Position numbers and translations under genes: made by a program. From contig NC_092685.1 in assembly GCF_964275005.1 (NCBI RefSeq), positions 9,325,654 to 9,389,653 of the forward strand: DNA of 64,000 nt, read 5' to 3'. Source of the stretch: Diadema setosum. Taxonomy: Eukaryota; Echinodermata; Echinoidea; Diadematoida; Diadematidae. The notes beneath the pieces were generated by a model. It did no database searches and was not told where the DNA came from. It saw nothing but the letters and a program-made list of their open reading frames with translations. Numbering within the stretch: the first letter of the stretch is position 1; each line of letters starts with the position of its first letter. Below are positions 25,301-34,824 of this stretch, one piece after another.

Positions 25301-28300
25301 AGTTTGCTTTTGTAGTCTCCATTACAAGTAGTAGACCTGCACTCAGGAAGAAAAGATGGGATTTATTTTGCTACATCTTCCAGATGTCTTCTTTTTCATC
25401 TTCTTTTTCCTTTATGGTACATGTAATTTCAGTCTGATTGTTTTGGTGTAAAGCACATTGAGTATTTAATCAGAATGGAAAATGGCGCTTTAGAAATAAT
25501 ATGTATGTATATGACAGAAGAGAACTTGGTCTGGTCTTCAGCTTTACACTTAAGTCACAAATTTTCTGCTGTAGGTAGAGTTTTAACAGCCAGATAGCAG
25601 TCTATCACAGGCAGCACTTTCTGGTGCTGGCAGATATCAACAGCAATTACTGCCTGCAAATTTAATTGATTCCAGTCCATTTGCCTTCATTGGATTTAGA
25701 TTGAAACAAACTGATGCTAATGAACAAGTCTGTCCTCCTGGCATATGATGCTACCTTTAGAAGCTTCCATGTACCACAGCAATCAACGCAGCAATGCACG
25801 GAGTCTCTCGCTACAAAGGCTTGAGAAGTTCATGTCTCATGATCATACATACATTACATTTACTCTGAACACTGAAAGGACCAACATCAATTTTTTGTTT
25901 GTTGTTGCTGGTTTTTTTAACGAGATATACAACACATTTATGTGTTTGCATCATACACCAAATAAGATTACACTGAAGTTGAAGGTACAGTGTATTAGAA
26001 CTGACGTGAAACAAGCAGATTATGAAAAATGAAAGATGTTGAATCTTTGGCTTATTTCATTTTTTTTTTTTTTTTTTTTTTTGGGAGGGGGCACATGTGT
26101 CTACAGATAATTACAGTATTTACAGGTCTAAAACCAGTTTTGTGTGCATGTATTTCTGTTGCCGGTATTCTCTTAGTATCAAAATTTTACCACCACTTCA
26201 CTCTAAATGGGTCAGGGATTCATTGCAAACTTACTCTATTAATGCAGAATCCATTGACGTTGATAAGGATCTAAATCACAATTAGCAATAATGATGAACG
26301 ACTTTGGCTGAGGTATGCTTTCCTCACTTGTTACGATTATACTAAACACTCCTAGGACATCAAGAGTTGCATGTTTGACTGACTGGGCCGTGGTGTTTGT
26401 GACACTGCTGCTGTGTGCACTTGTTTTCACATTTGCACTTCTCGGTATGCAAGAAGATTCATATCAGTGTCTGAGCACTCCTTGACTCCAAACAAATTTA
26501 TACACTGTCATGGGACATGACTAAAAACAAGTTTTTTTCAAAGTCTGAAACTCCTCATTATCTTAACAATAGTTGTAGAATCATTCTAGTGCAGTTACAA
26601 ACAAAAAGATTGAAAGGCTTAGCCATGGACTTTAGAAATTTATTTCTCTAAGGTGCTTCAAAGCAACCACAAAAGACAGTGTGCTTTCGAGGTCACAAAT
26701 AGCTGCTGGCACTACGATGAAATATAAGTACAAGTGTATAATGGCTGTAGTGCAGGCCTTCACTTGATAAGGCCTTATGAAGTTCAGTATTCTTCTATGT
26801 GATTGCTGCAGGTAATAGTTGTCTTAATGCCATCTGTGTCAACAAGATATTCAACTTGACATAAAGGACATTTCTTAATGGTACAGTTATTGAAACATGA
26901 GCAATCCAGAAGCACACTTTCCATTCCTGAAGTACAAACTTTCTATAACTCGAGATCTTGAAAACCATTATCTGTTCCATATACACTGTAAACCATTTCC
27001 CTCCAGATCTGCCTGAAATTCACACACTTCACCTAGGGAGGTCCTTGCTTCACCCCTATTATACTCTTCAATGGCAAACATCTACCCAATGGCAACTTCA
27101 TACACAAATTTTCTGATGCCGAGCACTACACATGCATGACTGACTGCTCTAAAATTAACCTGAAGAAAGAAAAGACAGCTTTTTGCTGACTCATGGTGAC
27201 AATAAAAACACTCCCTCTACAATACCATGACCCAGAGTCCTTGTTCTGAATCCCTCTTATCTAAAGAACCTGTCTTTTTATCGTGGCCCTTGGTCACAGA
27301 CGCTGCACTAACTGCAAAGAACAGAGATGCTCTTCCCAGAGGTCAAAAACAGAAACTAAAGGGATGGTATAATATTGGTGGAGACGAGGATTGGGCTTTT
27401 AACTTCTTGCGAAATACCAAGAATCTAATGTATACACCCTTTATTTCATGAGTCTAAATTTTCGCGCATTGGGAATACCCGACGATTTCGCGAGTGGTTA
27501 AATTCGCGATCGTGGAGTCTTGTACTGAACGGAAAAGTGTAGACGCGTATGTCACATTCACATCGGGATCAGAGTCAATATTTTCGCGTGTCTTTAATTT
27601 CGCGAATAGCACCGGACTCGTGAAATTCGCGAAAATAAAAAAATCTCACGAAATATTCAGCATAATAATACAGAGCATATCATTCTAAGAGGAATTCAAA
27701 GTTTTATTAAATGAAAATCGGTTTTGGAATGGCCGAAACATCCAAAAAGAAAGTAAAACAAAGTGATCCTAATAAAAGGTAGGTCCCACCTTTTATTAGG
27801 ATTACTCTGTTTTGGATATCTCAGCCATTTCAAATCTGATTTCATTAAATAAACATTGAATCCCTCTTGGAATTACATGCTTTTTCACATTTCAAAAGAG
27901 GTTTCTCATTAGATGAAGAAAGATATTATTCAGAGGGGCGAAGGTTCAGGTGTAAGTTTCTTCAATTTGTCTCCCTCTACAAATTCAATTTGTTAAGACC
28001 GCAACTGCTGATCTGTAGAGGGCGACAAATTGAAGAAACTCAAGCCTGAGGTTTCTCATTATCTCACAAAAAAATGTTAGAAACCTGAAGTTAGGTCTCA
28101 ACCAAACTATATGATCCCTCTAATGTTAGCACATGTACATGTCGCATCTATCTTAAGGGAAATTTGTAAAACAAGAATTGATCAGGGAAGCTGAATTTAA
28201 AAGTATAGTAAAATAGAAAGTATCTTTCTGCAATTTCATGTGAATTATATGTATGTGCATGAGCGTTTTTGTGACACGTGTTTGTGTGTGCGCGCGTGTG

Positions 28301-31001
28301 TGTGTGTGTGTGCTTGTGTTGCATCTGTCCTATGTAAATATGTTACTATTATACTTCTTGTTAATATGTTTAAAACTTTAGTATGTTTTGCTTTGTTTTA
28401 TATGTTTATCCGGGACCCCTTTTTTACAAGCTCTGCTTCTTTTGGGGTCCCAAACCATTCATTATTCTTAATGCTGTATCCTTTTGTAAAATGTCAAATG
28501 TTTAATGAATTGGTTAAATAAACTTGAAACTTGAAACTTGAAACTCAAGCCCATCACTGGCTAACACTGGGTGAAAGAGAGGGCTATAGTAACAAACTCT
28601 TGTTTTAGAGTGAACATTTTGTAAGTCTGTCTGGTAAATGAGAGTAAATGAAAAATATATAAAGTGATAACACCACAATGTGTCCATATCAAACAAATGG
28701 AAACAAAAATAAGTGTAATATAATGGTATTTTCCAGTGAATATTATGAAAGTCTTTCTGGTTTATAGTGACTGAAAAAATATATAGTGTGATCTGTGATA
28801 CCAGTGTGTCAGTATGAAACAAATTAGAAAAAAAAAAAAACAGCAACAACAATACAATGCTAGAATGATATACCCAAATTAAGTTTACTACCAAAAATCC
28901 ACATCTCACTGTTCCCACATGAATTTGTATTATCACACTATGTATCTGCCATCCACAAGAACATAAACAAGATTAAATCTTAGTAACCATCATCCATGGC
29001 AACTTGTTTACTATTCTAGTTACCCATTTTAGATAATTTACATTAAATGTTCTTCTTTTGGCTCATTATGGTCTTTGCTAAATCATGTACAAGCCATTTA
29101 CATAAATATTAAATACTAATCAACAGGGTCCTTCACAACCTGCTTCACAATGACTTTGGAATACAAAGCCATTTCTTTGAAATGCCACATAACTCGGAGC
29201 AAACACAAAACACTCCACAATGAAAAAAAAAAACAAAAAAAAAAAACAAAAAAACCTTTAACTAAACCCTAGATTCCGTGAATACAAAGCTGGCCCTACA
29301 CAGCCACAGCAATGATCTGTATTGTTACTGCTTGAGTACACAGCTTGTATTGACTGCTCCAAATCTAACCATGGCAGAAACATGTGACCAGCATGCCCAC
29401 GTGTGATGCTCTCTCATTATGCATCTGTTTTCAATAAAATGAAGCTGTTTGGGGTTTTCTTCTTCTTTTCTTTTTTTTTTTCAGATGCCAACAAGACATA
29501 ATGTATGTATTCAACCTAAAGTGACTCAACATCTTTTAACCTCTTCAGAGTTTAATTTGTTGCTTATCAGGTTAATATCAGGTAGCACAATGGTAAGGTG
29601 TTCTTCATGACTGATCTTCTTGACACCACTGGTCAACTTGTGTGTAAATTTGTCTCCAATGGTATGTCAATCAATACCCTACAACACCTTTTTTATATTG
29701 TTGCTAGATTACAATATGAAACAGCACAGTTATATTGTTTGTGTATGAGAAAATTCTTCAGAAAGTATAATTTGATTTAAAAAAAACACCACATGCTAGT
29801 AAAGATCTCAAAATTCATTACTTCAAGACTTGAATGTAGGACCCAACATTTTATACAATTCTAGAGAACAACTTCAAGACAAACAACAAGCTAAAATTAT
29901 CTCCACTAAGCATTTATCATTGTCTCACCGCGAAAGGTCACGTTTGCCTCCGCAGTCAGAATAGCTGATTGTTTAAGATGGAATGTCTGGGCTGAGATAT
30001 TTCAATTAAAGAGATTGCAGCCCTGGGAGAGCTAATCACTATGCAGCATTTTACCTGTTCCAGACGTTTTCCATCCCACGCACATCACTGTTACTGTCAA
30101 AGAAATGCTTGCCCCAGGTTGTGAGCATGCCTATGACATTAACAGGCTGGTAAAAACATTGGATGTGCAATCAGACTTTTTCCTTTTTTTTTAATTCCCT
30201 TTGCTTTTTGGAGGTGGGATGCTAAAGGTATGAATAAACCTTTGTTTGTATCATGAAAAATTCGCAAAAAAAAAAAAAGGATAGAGAAAGACATGAAGAT
30301 TCTCAGTAAAGCTTTCCATAAGCAATACCAGCATGCTCCATCAAATATGAAAATAAATCACACTATTGTCCCTAACATGAAGTTAAAAGTTCTTTCAAAT
30401 TACCGATAAGCCACAGAAGCAACACTGATATATGCATTTTTCCTTTCATAAAATAACTATTGATATGGAATGATACGCAAACATTGATAGTTTCGATTAA
30501 ACTTCGGCTAATAAGGTAAGAGATAGAGAGACCAAGGTGACTGGACACTCAGTTGAAGACCAAGCTGCCTCCCTTTTCATGCAGTCATTATAGTTCACCT
30601 CCTCTATGACTTTCCATGAACACTGAGATGAATTCTCAACATTCAAAAAAAAAAAAAAATGACCTTTGATTTCAATTGTTTCATGCTACACAACTGTTCA
30701 TGTAACATTCATTTCCTTCTTACATTACTATAAAGGTTAATGCTACTTTTTCAACATTAAAGATAAATATACACATAAAAATTACATGTGTAAAAAACAA
30801 TTAAATAAAAAAGATTTCTGATTAAAAAAACAAAAACAAAAACAAAATCGAATATTTGTCAATGAGAGAGAATGGGTAAAATTTTTTGATGCACGGTAAA
30901 CTCTGACTCTGAGATAAATGTTTAATTGAAATATTTTGTGTCATTATGTTGTGAGTTTTGCAAATTGTGAATAAGAGGACCCAGTGTATGCATACATTTA
31001 T

Positions 31002-31038
<37 letters not shown>

Positions 31039-32134
31039 AAATAAAGAAAAAAAGAAGAGGGGTTGTAATAAACCACTCACAATTGTTGCTTTTGGTCTTC
31101 ACGACTTATTCCCTTTTTTTTTTATTTCTTAATGGTCAACCATCCACATCACATATGATGCATGGTGTCTTTCTTGATGGGGTGATGACACAGCAAATTT
31201 TGTGGGAGAGGCTATTGATAATCTAAAAACTTTACACAGGAATGAAAGAATGAATTTCACACATGAGGCTTGTAGTCCAGGAAGCAGTATAAATGCCAAG
31301 TTTAGCTGTTGAACAGAAAATCTACAGGAACAATAAATGCCAGGGTACTGCAGCAGTACAGGTCTAACAGCCCATCTGCTCTCTCAAGATGGAATATATC
31401 GTTGATATCAAAATGTAGAGAGCTAGACCAGGAAATAAACCTGCTCATTGGGTAATCATGCATGCAGACATCATGCACACTCAGTCATCTCTTGTCTCTG
31501 ATATATGTAGACCTGCTTCTACAATTCTATTTAGCATTGCTGAGTGAAGTTTAGATGTGGTGAAAGAAATCCAACAGCTAAATAGAGTGTGCAATTGCCG
31601 ATTTCTCTGTAAGAATTTCGCTTGGTAAGCACCAATAACAACAGAGTTGACCTTGACCGGAGCCCGCAGAGCAGAAGGGAATCTCAAAATTTGTGGTGCA
31701 GTGTGTGGCTGCGGAGCCACAGGCAGAGATTGCTATCGCTCGTGGACTGCACTTGACATTGAGATTGAAAACACTATGTCAGCATTTCGTACTTACTCAG
31801 AAGCAGCTCCGTGTGAGAAGAAGTAAGCAAAAATCTCGGCTAGATCTTTGGCTGACCGAATCTCATCGACGTGTCTTGCTTCTGGAGGTGGTTCTTCACC
31901 CATCTGATGAAATAGATCAACCCCTCTAGCGAAGGCGTCGCGACAGAGGCTGAAGCCGACAGCTACCCGTGCTCGAGGGTGGAGATTCACCTTTTCCTCA
32001 GCTCGTAACAGGTTGTTAAGAACAATTTGCAGTCGCTTTGAGAGCTCATCATCGTTGTTCCGTTTATATAGAACTGCAAACAAGATAATGGCAATAGACA
32101 GAATACTGCCAAATGTTAACAACGTGCGGGCCAT
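5282..32134 (-). CDS. ADPGK: ADP-dependent glucokinase (ADPGK), five exons
   Basis: Phosphorylates glucose with ADP as donor; the vertebrate enzyme sits at the ER. Join 32134-31797, 17694-17504, 8501-8405, 6937-6801, 5949-5282: 1431 nt, 476 residues, against about 497 in human. All four introns are GT-AG and the phases (2,1,2,1) fit without a break. Residues 3-23 form one hydrophobic segment (signal anchor or signal peptide). Family blocks in order: VGGNAA near 139-144, DVHLILEY in exon 3, VHLELAS near 277-283, NEQEL near 307-311, TRIHVHTL, and PVLVC followed by GGGD at 462-465, the ribokinase-fold GXGD motif whose Asp465 should be the catalytic base. The start is the first ATG in frame; the two codons before it (TTG GAA) are open but not ATG. 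The gene spreads over 27 kb because introns 1 and 2 are 14.1 and 9.0 kb. Identity is from recalled family sequence, not a search. Confidence 0.95.
5950..6800 (-). other. ADPGK intron 4
   Basis: 851 bp, more than half of it one MITE (6074-6536). Nothing else recognised. Confidence 0.85.
6074..6536. mobile_element. TA-target MITE with CTGTAAAAGTGG ends
   Basis: Terminal inverted repeats of about 22 bp: TACTGTAAAAGTGGTTTC at the left and its complement at the right, with TA at both outer edges. The interior is rich in TTCGCG motifs. TA target and short ends fit a Tc1/mariner-type non-autonomous element. Confidence 0.8.
6801..6937 (-). CDS. ADPGK: ADPGK exon 4
   Basis: 137 bp between acceptor tcttttag and donor GTAAAC. 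Translates to FIIHSDVYNPFLEGIEEF then QEELLKFNPKAVVLGGLQMM, the counterpart of human EEFQPDLVVLSGLHMMEGQ. Confidence 0.92.
6938..8404 (-). other. ADPGK intron 3
   Basis: 1467 bp. Holds a TTAA-type MITE (7909-8274). The rest is AT-rich with no feature I recognise. Confidence 0.85.
7909..8274. mobile_element. TTAA-type MITE, family with AAAGG(T/C) ends, copy 1
   Basis: Left end TTAAAGGTTTTGTTTACC, right end GGTAAATAAGGCCTTTAT. The whole unit is the diverged reverse complement of 37254-37606, including CTAACTCACATTTTAGAA near 8200. Confidence 0.75.
8405..8501 (-). CDS. ADPGK: ADPGK exon 3
   Basis: 97 bp between acceptor actcacag and donor GTAACC. Translates to VVGEPVEEDDVHLILEY then KTGEKFGRYTSPRANR, aligned with human FHLILEYQAGEEWGQ and KAPHANRF. 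It was recognised through reading phase and family match because it is too short to stand out as an open frame. Confidence 0.9.
10105..10260 (+). mobile_element. Non-LTR retrotransposon (LINE, CR1/L2-like) 3' end
   Basis: A short frame ending FKKYLKTHLFH resembles the last residues of many CR1/L2-type reverse transcriptases. It is followed by AAGCGCATTTGA, then TGCACTATATAAATAAG and a TTATTATTATT tail. This is a 5'-truncated LINE fragment. Confidence 0.6.
10513..10585 (-). tRNA. tRNA-Ala(AGC)-like gene, array copy 1
   Basis: Cloverleaf can be drawn: D stem GCTC/GAGC with loop AGTCGGTA, anticodon stem CCGGT/TCCGG with a T-T pair next to the loop, loop CTAGCAA giving anticodon AGC, T arm TCGGG TTCGAAT CCCGA. 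A box TAGCTCAGTCGG and B box GGTTCGAATCC are intact. The acceptor stem (CTTTCTA against TGGAATC) pairs only at five of seven positions including one G-T, so this is more likely a tRNA-derived element head than a working tRNA. CCCA and TTTT follow at once at the 3' end. Confidence 0.6.
10841..10913 (-). tRNA. tRNA-Ala(AGC)-like gene, array copy 2
   Basis: Same as copy 1, 328 bp further on, with no difference seen. Confidence 0.6.
11169..11241 (-). tRNA. tRNA-Ala(AGC)-like gene, array copy 3
   Basis: Same as copy 1, 328 bp after copy 2, with no difference seen. Confidence 0.6.
11497..11565 (-). tRNA. tRNA-Ala(AGC)-like gene, array copy 4, cut at its 5' end by the inversion junction
   Basis: Identical to the other copies up to GCTATAG, where the palindrome turns. 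The first four bases of the acceptor stem and the whole leader are missing. Confidence 0.6.
11645..11717 (+). tRNA. tRNA-Ala(AGC)-like gene, array copy 5, opposite strand
   Basis: Exact reverse complement of copies 1-3 by eye, with A box, B box and downstream CCCATTTTC. Confidence 0.6.
11973..12045 (+). tRNA. tRNA-Ala(AGC)-like gene, array copy 6, opposite strand
   Basis: 328 bp after copy 5. Its tail stops at CTTTTCCACT, where the flanking direct repeat begins. Confidence 0.6.
12163..12656. repeat. (GGA/GAA)n polypurine tract
   Basis: About 490 bp of almost pure purine on the plus strand, built of GGA and GAA triplets with only a few pyrimidines. It accounts for the polyglycine, polyserine, polyproline and polyarginine frames here. 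It begins about 85 bp after the tRNA-like array. Confidence 0.97.
13990..14042. repeat. CT-rich microsatellite
   Basis: Short (CT)n blocks interrupted by CCAG. Confidence 0.7.
14981..15130 (-). mobile_element. LINE-like 3' end with (TTGAA)n tail
   Basis: Read on the minus strand it ends AATAAACTTTGAATTGAATT and further TTGAA units, a tail style seen in CR1/L2-type LINEs. The 5' limit is uncertain. Confidence 0.4.
16183..16304. repeat. Inverted repeat, 23-bp arms
   Basis: TTTGAAACACGATTGTAATT plus AAG at 16183-16205 is repeated in reverse complement at 16282-16304 with one mismatch. Weaker related words (GAGCAAACTTG) recur to 16600, so a degenerate MITE is possible. Confidence 0.6.
17504..17694 (-). 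CDS. ADPGK: ADPGK exon 2 (GGNAA block)
   Basis: 191 bp, acceptor atacag, donor GTACGT. Codes residues 113-176 with the conserved VGGNAAVIANRL segment and DVLLGGRATPDTL, equivalent to human KVLLCGPVGPKL. It is GC-rich compared with its AT-rich surroundings, as expected of coding sequence. Confidence 0.93.
18781..19198. mobile_element. pogo/Tigger-like MITE, interrupted by another MITE
   Basis: Left end TACAGTGGACTCCTGTT, right end TTATAATGGGAGTGCACTGC, with internal TTTCGTTATAACC motifs. The same element uninterrupted is at 48272-48462. The middle is split by a separate TA MITE at 18919-19139. Confidence 0.75.
18919..19139. mobile_element. TA-target MITE (CTGTAAAAC ends), nested
   Basis: Begins TACTGTAAAACATGATA and ends with TTTTCAGTA. 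It is a diverged relative of the copy at 24985-25195 and lies inside the Tigger-like MITE, so it inserted later. Confidence 0.75.
19284..19362. repeat. (TA)n followed by a poly(T) run
   Basis: About 20 TA units and then nearly 35 T. Confidence 0.95.
21078..21624. mobile_element. TTAA-type MITE, family with AGGGATGGTATA ends, copy 1 (diverged)
   Basis: Left end AGGGATAGTACAGTTTCAAT, right end ACTACTATACCACCCC next to TTAA. It contains the family's core GGAATTCAAAGTTTATTT and GGATATCTCAGC. One segment of the core has been amplified in tandem (21321-21556). Confidence 0.7.
21321..21556. repeat. Four tandem copies of a 59-bp unit
   Basis: GGATATCTCAGCTATTCC begins at 21321, 21380, 21439 and 21498, an exact 59-bp period. 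The copies are nearly identical, so the amplification is recent compared with the MITE that holds them. Confidence 0.92.
24985..25195. mobile_element. TA-target MITE (CTGTAAAAC ends)
   Basis: TACTGTAAAACATGATA at the left, TCGTTTTACAGTA at the right, TA at both edges. Interior has the TTCGCG words and GGAGCCGACGGCC shared with 43107-43358 and 63675-63884. Confidence 0.82.
25395..25510 (+). mobile_element. LINE/SINE 3' end fragment
   Basis: Shares ATGGTAC, TTTCAGTCT, TTGAGTATTTA-like and CAGAATGGAAAATGG with 50420-50515. The style (AAGCACATTGAG, then GCGCTTTAGAAATAAT) is that of CR1/L2-type 3' ends. Confidence 0.5.
27437..27665. mobile_element. TTCGCG-rich MITE nested in the TTAA MITE
   Basis: Absent from the other two copies of the host MITE. 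Its ends form a weak inverted repeat (TTTATTTCATGAG against CTCACGAAATATT). It resembles the TA-target MITEs in its TTCGCG words but lacks their CTGTAAAA tips. Confidence 0.55.
27898..28061. mobile_element. Foldback insertion with 14-bp target duplication
   Basis: GAGGTTTCTCATTA stands at 27898-27911 and 28048-28061 around a 136-bp insert. Inside, GTTTCTTCAATTTGTCTCCC and onward (27956-27981) pairs with 28014-28039 with one mismatch over 26 bp. The host MITE copy at 32999-33392 lacks the insert. Confidence 0.75.
28380..28545 (+). mobile_element. LINE-like 3' end with (AACTTGA)n tail
   Basis: GGTTAAATAAACTTGAAACT and two more 7-bp units form the tail at 28515-28545. This is a common ending of non-LTR elements. 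No coding part is left. Confidence 0.5.
31006..31034. repeat. (CA)n microsatellite
   Basis: About 14 CA units. Confidence 0.95.
31797..32134 (-). CDS. ADPGK: ADPGK exon 1 (start codon, membrane segment)
   Basis: Codes residues 1-112 plus two bases of codon 113. Holds the N-terminal hydrophobic stretch, then a basic and acidic linker, and the block ARVAVGF that matches the family's VAVGVNAC region. Ends AAYF-like FFSHGAAS before donor GTAAGT; joined to exon 2 it reads AASERYVHNKEVF, matching human AAAERFFSDKETF. Confidence 0.93.
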
Positions 32135-32998
32135 TTCCAATACAACTTCGCCTCTCTAGACAGTGTGATGGTGGTGGGGATCGGACATGGACACACTGTA
32201 CTGCCGGAGACCACGGGGGGATATGCGTCGATGACTGTGGGGTACCGGGTGGCTCCCTACCTAGCTAGCTAGCCGCTCTCTGACATTAGCTCTCAGTTGA
32301 CTGCATGCTAGCGCTCAGCTGTATTTTGGTGCAAAAATGTATTGGGCCAGGGAGGTGCGTGCACATGCTGAGTTTTGGCGTGTAATTACCACGCGCACGC
32401 TCGTTGTACCGGTGCAGACCGGTGCTCGAGAGAGAGCGAACGTGGCACTTCGTCTCGCTTTTCATACACGACGATAGAGCGCCAGCTTTGACCCAGTGTT
32501 TTGTTACCCTCAAGCTTTCGAGATACACAACTGTATTTGCCGACATCATGCAAAATGTGCAACATTCTGTTTCCAGTGCAATAGAGAGTGTAAGTTTAAT
32601 TCTCGGGGAGAAAAAAAAAATGTTTTTGCTAACTATAGACCTGAAAAATTAATGTAAAATCTGTAACAAGACACGATATCCCTCAACCCCTGCAATGGTA
32701 CAACCCTATCGGTATCCGTATTATAGCAGCTGCTTTTCGCTCCTGGACAAAGGTTCACTGAAAATAGATTGAAATGAGGGATATATTAATCCGGCACTTA
32801 ATTCGTATATCAGAGGAAGCCCTTCACACAGAGTATACTGTCAAACATAACAGAAGTATAAAAAGTTTTAATTTAATCTGAAATGAAAAGATACAAGTAA
32901 CAATCTGTTATCAATCAGATAATGCAATGTACGGCAATGCACTTCAGAGAGATGAAAAAATATCAACATCTCCCTACGAGTCTTTCACTGGTTGGGGA

Positions 32999-33392
32999 TT
33001 AAAGGGATGGCATATATAGTTTGGTTGATATTCGACTTTATCAGGTTTCGTAATTCCAACTTTTTTGTGAGATAATGAGAAACCATCTCATAAAGTATGA
33101 AAGAGATGCAATTCTTAAAGGAATTCAGAGCTTATTTCATGGAAATTGGTTTTGAAATGGCTGAGATATCCAAAAACAAAAAGGTCTTTATAAAAATGGT
33201 ACCAACCATTTATCAGGACGACTTCGTTTTATTTTCATTTTGTATCTCAGTCATTTTAAAACGGTTTTTCATCAAATCGATTTTTGATTCCTTTTAGAAT
33301 CAATATTCTCTTTGTGGTGTTTTAAGTGGTTTCATCTCGCAAAAAGTTAGAAACTGAATCCCATCTCAACCAAAACTATACCATCTCTTTAA
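32999..33392. mobile_element. TTAA-type MITE, AGGGATGGTATA family, copy 3 (most complete)
   Basis: TTAA at 32999-33002 and 33389-33392. Inverted ends AGGGATGGCATATATAGT and, on the other strand, AGAGATGGTATAGTTTTGG. Core has GAATTCAGAGCTTATTTC and GGCTGAGATATCC as in the other copies. TTAA target suggests a Kolobok- or piggyBac-type parent. Confidence 0.82.
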
Positions 33393-34417
33393 AGAATAGT
33401 TCTTCAATCATTATTTTGGCGACTAATAATGCCCTTATGTGGAAAGGAAATTAGTCTGAACAAGAAGTCTGTTGTATATATCTACAGACAATTTTCTTCC
33501 CAAAATGTTCGCAGTGTCGCCGTGTTTCCCTGTCCTGTGGACTGAAAACTATACATGGACAGAAATATAATCTGTCTGCATGGTCTGCAGATCCCATTGC
33601 GATTGCCTATGCCCTGTAGTCGTGTACGATGCATTCATAATGCAATCTTAATAAATTCATAATGAATCAATAATGAATTCATGATACACTGTCCGCCTCA
33701 GCTGAGGTCTAGCTTCTCTTCTCTCCAGCGGTGAATTCATTATATCATGCAAAAAGGCCTCCATGGTCTGTGCGTGTCATCAGCGCTAAACTCATCAGCC
33801 CCGTGCCTGCCTTGGGGAGGGATGGAGTAATACCCTGTGAATATTATCAGGTTGGAAATGCCTTTTCCACTCATGCCCTGGTATTGACATTACCTTTGAT
33901 CTCGATGAATGTAGGCCCTACATTCATTAGGAGGAAGGGGAGGATTTAAAATGTCGGGGAGGATATTATAATACGTATCATCATAGATGCTGATATTAAA
34001 GGTGAGCTTTGATGACAGCAGTTTAAAAAAAAATCGCAGCACAGCTACATGCGACAAAAATAATGCTGAGAATGTTGCTTTTTATTCTTTGACTGTTGAA
34101 TCATTTTCAGTAATATTATTAGTTCGAAATATTGAAACATATGCACAGCTCTCTAACTCCTACCAGAAATGATCACCACATTGTAACATGATCATTTACG
34201 ATAGTAAAGCCAAATAAAACATGGTAGGCCCTACCTTTCGTCCCCTTCCCCAACAAAAGAAGAGGATTTTTTTTTTTTTAATTACAGAGGACGACCGAAC
34301 AATGACCGACTAGTTGAAATTGTAGACCCTAAAGGACCAAGCAAAAATTAAGATAAAATAATGAGTATAAAGATTATAGGCCCTAACACACAAAAACCTC
34401 ACCAATAAACACACGCC

Positions 34418-34464
34418 TGTGCGTGTGTGTGTCAGTGTGTGTGTGTGTGCGTGTGTGTGTGTGT
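34418..34464. repeat. (GT)n microsatellite
   Basis: GT repeat with a CA and two GC interruptions. Confidence 0.9.
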
Positions 34465-34767
34465 TAAGATAAAGCAACGAGCATACATGTACTAGAAGTG
34501 GCATGAGAATATACCATTAAAACAATCAGAAAATAGATCGAAAATAAACTGGAAACATACTATTATATCCTCAAACAATTGTATTCTTTATTTAATTTGT
34601 TATGTTGTATTCTTTACTTGGTATATGTTTGTTTGTTGTTTGCCATTTTCTTCTTTGTTGTGATGTTTGAACATGTATGCATGTATTGTATATCTATCTT
34701 TTCATTTTTGAAGCGCCAGGAGCACTGAAAGGTGGTCACTAATTATCATTGAAGCTAGCGGCAATGA

Positions 34768-34824
34768 GTCACGTGACTAGCATCGTAACGTCTTGAGGTC
34801 ATGTGACTTATTAAGTCACCTGAT
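34768..34824 (+). promoter_or_regulatory. CLEAR-type E-box cluster in the CBM9-like promoter
   Basis: A perfect palindrome GTCACGTGAC lies at 34768-34777, about 155 bp before the start codon. GTCATGTGAC follows at 34798-34807 and GTCACCTGAT at 34815-34824. The first is the canonical CLEAR site bound by TFEB/TFE3/MITF-type bHLH-zip factors, which drive lysosome and autophagy genes in animals. Three such sites in 57 bp just upstream of a secreted protein look deliberate. Binding is inferred. Confidence 0.6.

Larger units (their letters stand above)
27356..28123. mobile_element. TTAA-type MITE, AGGGATGGTATA family, copy 2, with two insertions
   Basis: CTAA precedes AGGGATGGTATAATATTGG at 27356 and follows TATATGATCCCT at 28120-28123, so the target duplication is CTAA here. 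The core at 27690-27870 matches 21190-21540 and 33110-33300. A TTCGCG-rich segment (27437-27665) and a 136-bp foldback (27912-28047) have been added. Confidence 0.75.
17695..31796 (-). other. ADPGK intron 1
   Basis: 14.1 kb. Contains nested MITEs (18781-19198), a TTAA MITE with an internal tandem array (21078-21624), a TA MITE (24985-25195), LINE tails near 25400 and 28520, a MITE with further insertions (27356-28123) and simple repeats. The stretches 19400-21070, 21640-24980, 25520-27350 and 28560-31790 hold nothing I can name. Confidence 0.8.

Noticed and set aside
28514-28936. 140-codon minus-strand frame next to a LINE tail
   Set aside because: Phe/Tyr/His-rich translation of AT-rich DNA with no reverse-transcriptase motif.
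32404-32440. ACCGGTGCAGACCGGTGCTC near the ADPGK promoter shares GACCGGTGCTC with the tRNA-like unit
   Set aside because: Only 11 bases match and the flanks do not; treated as chance.
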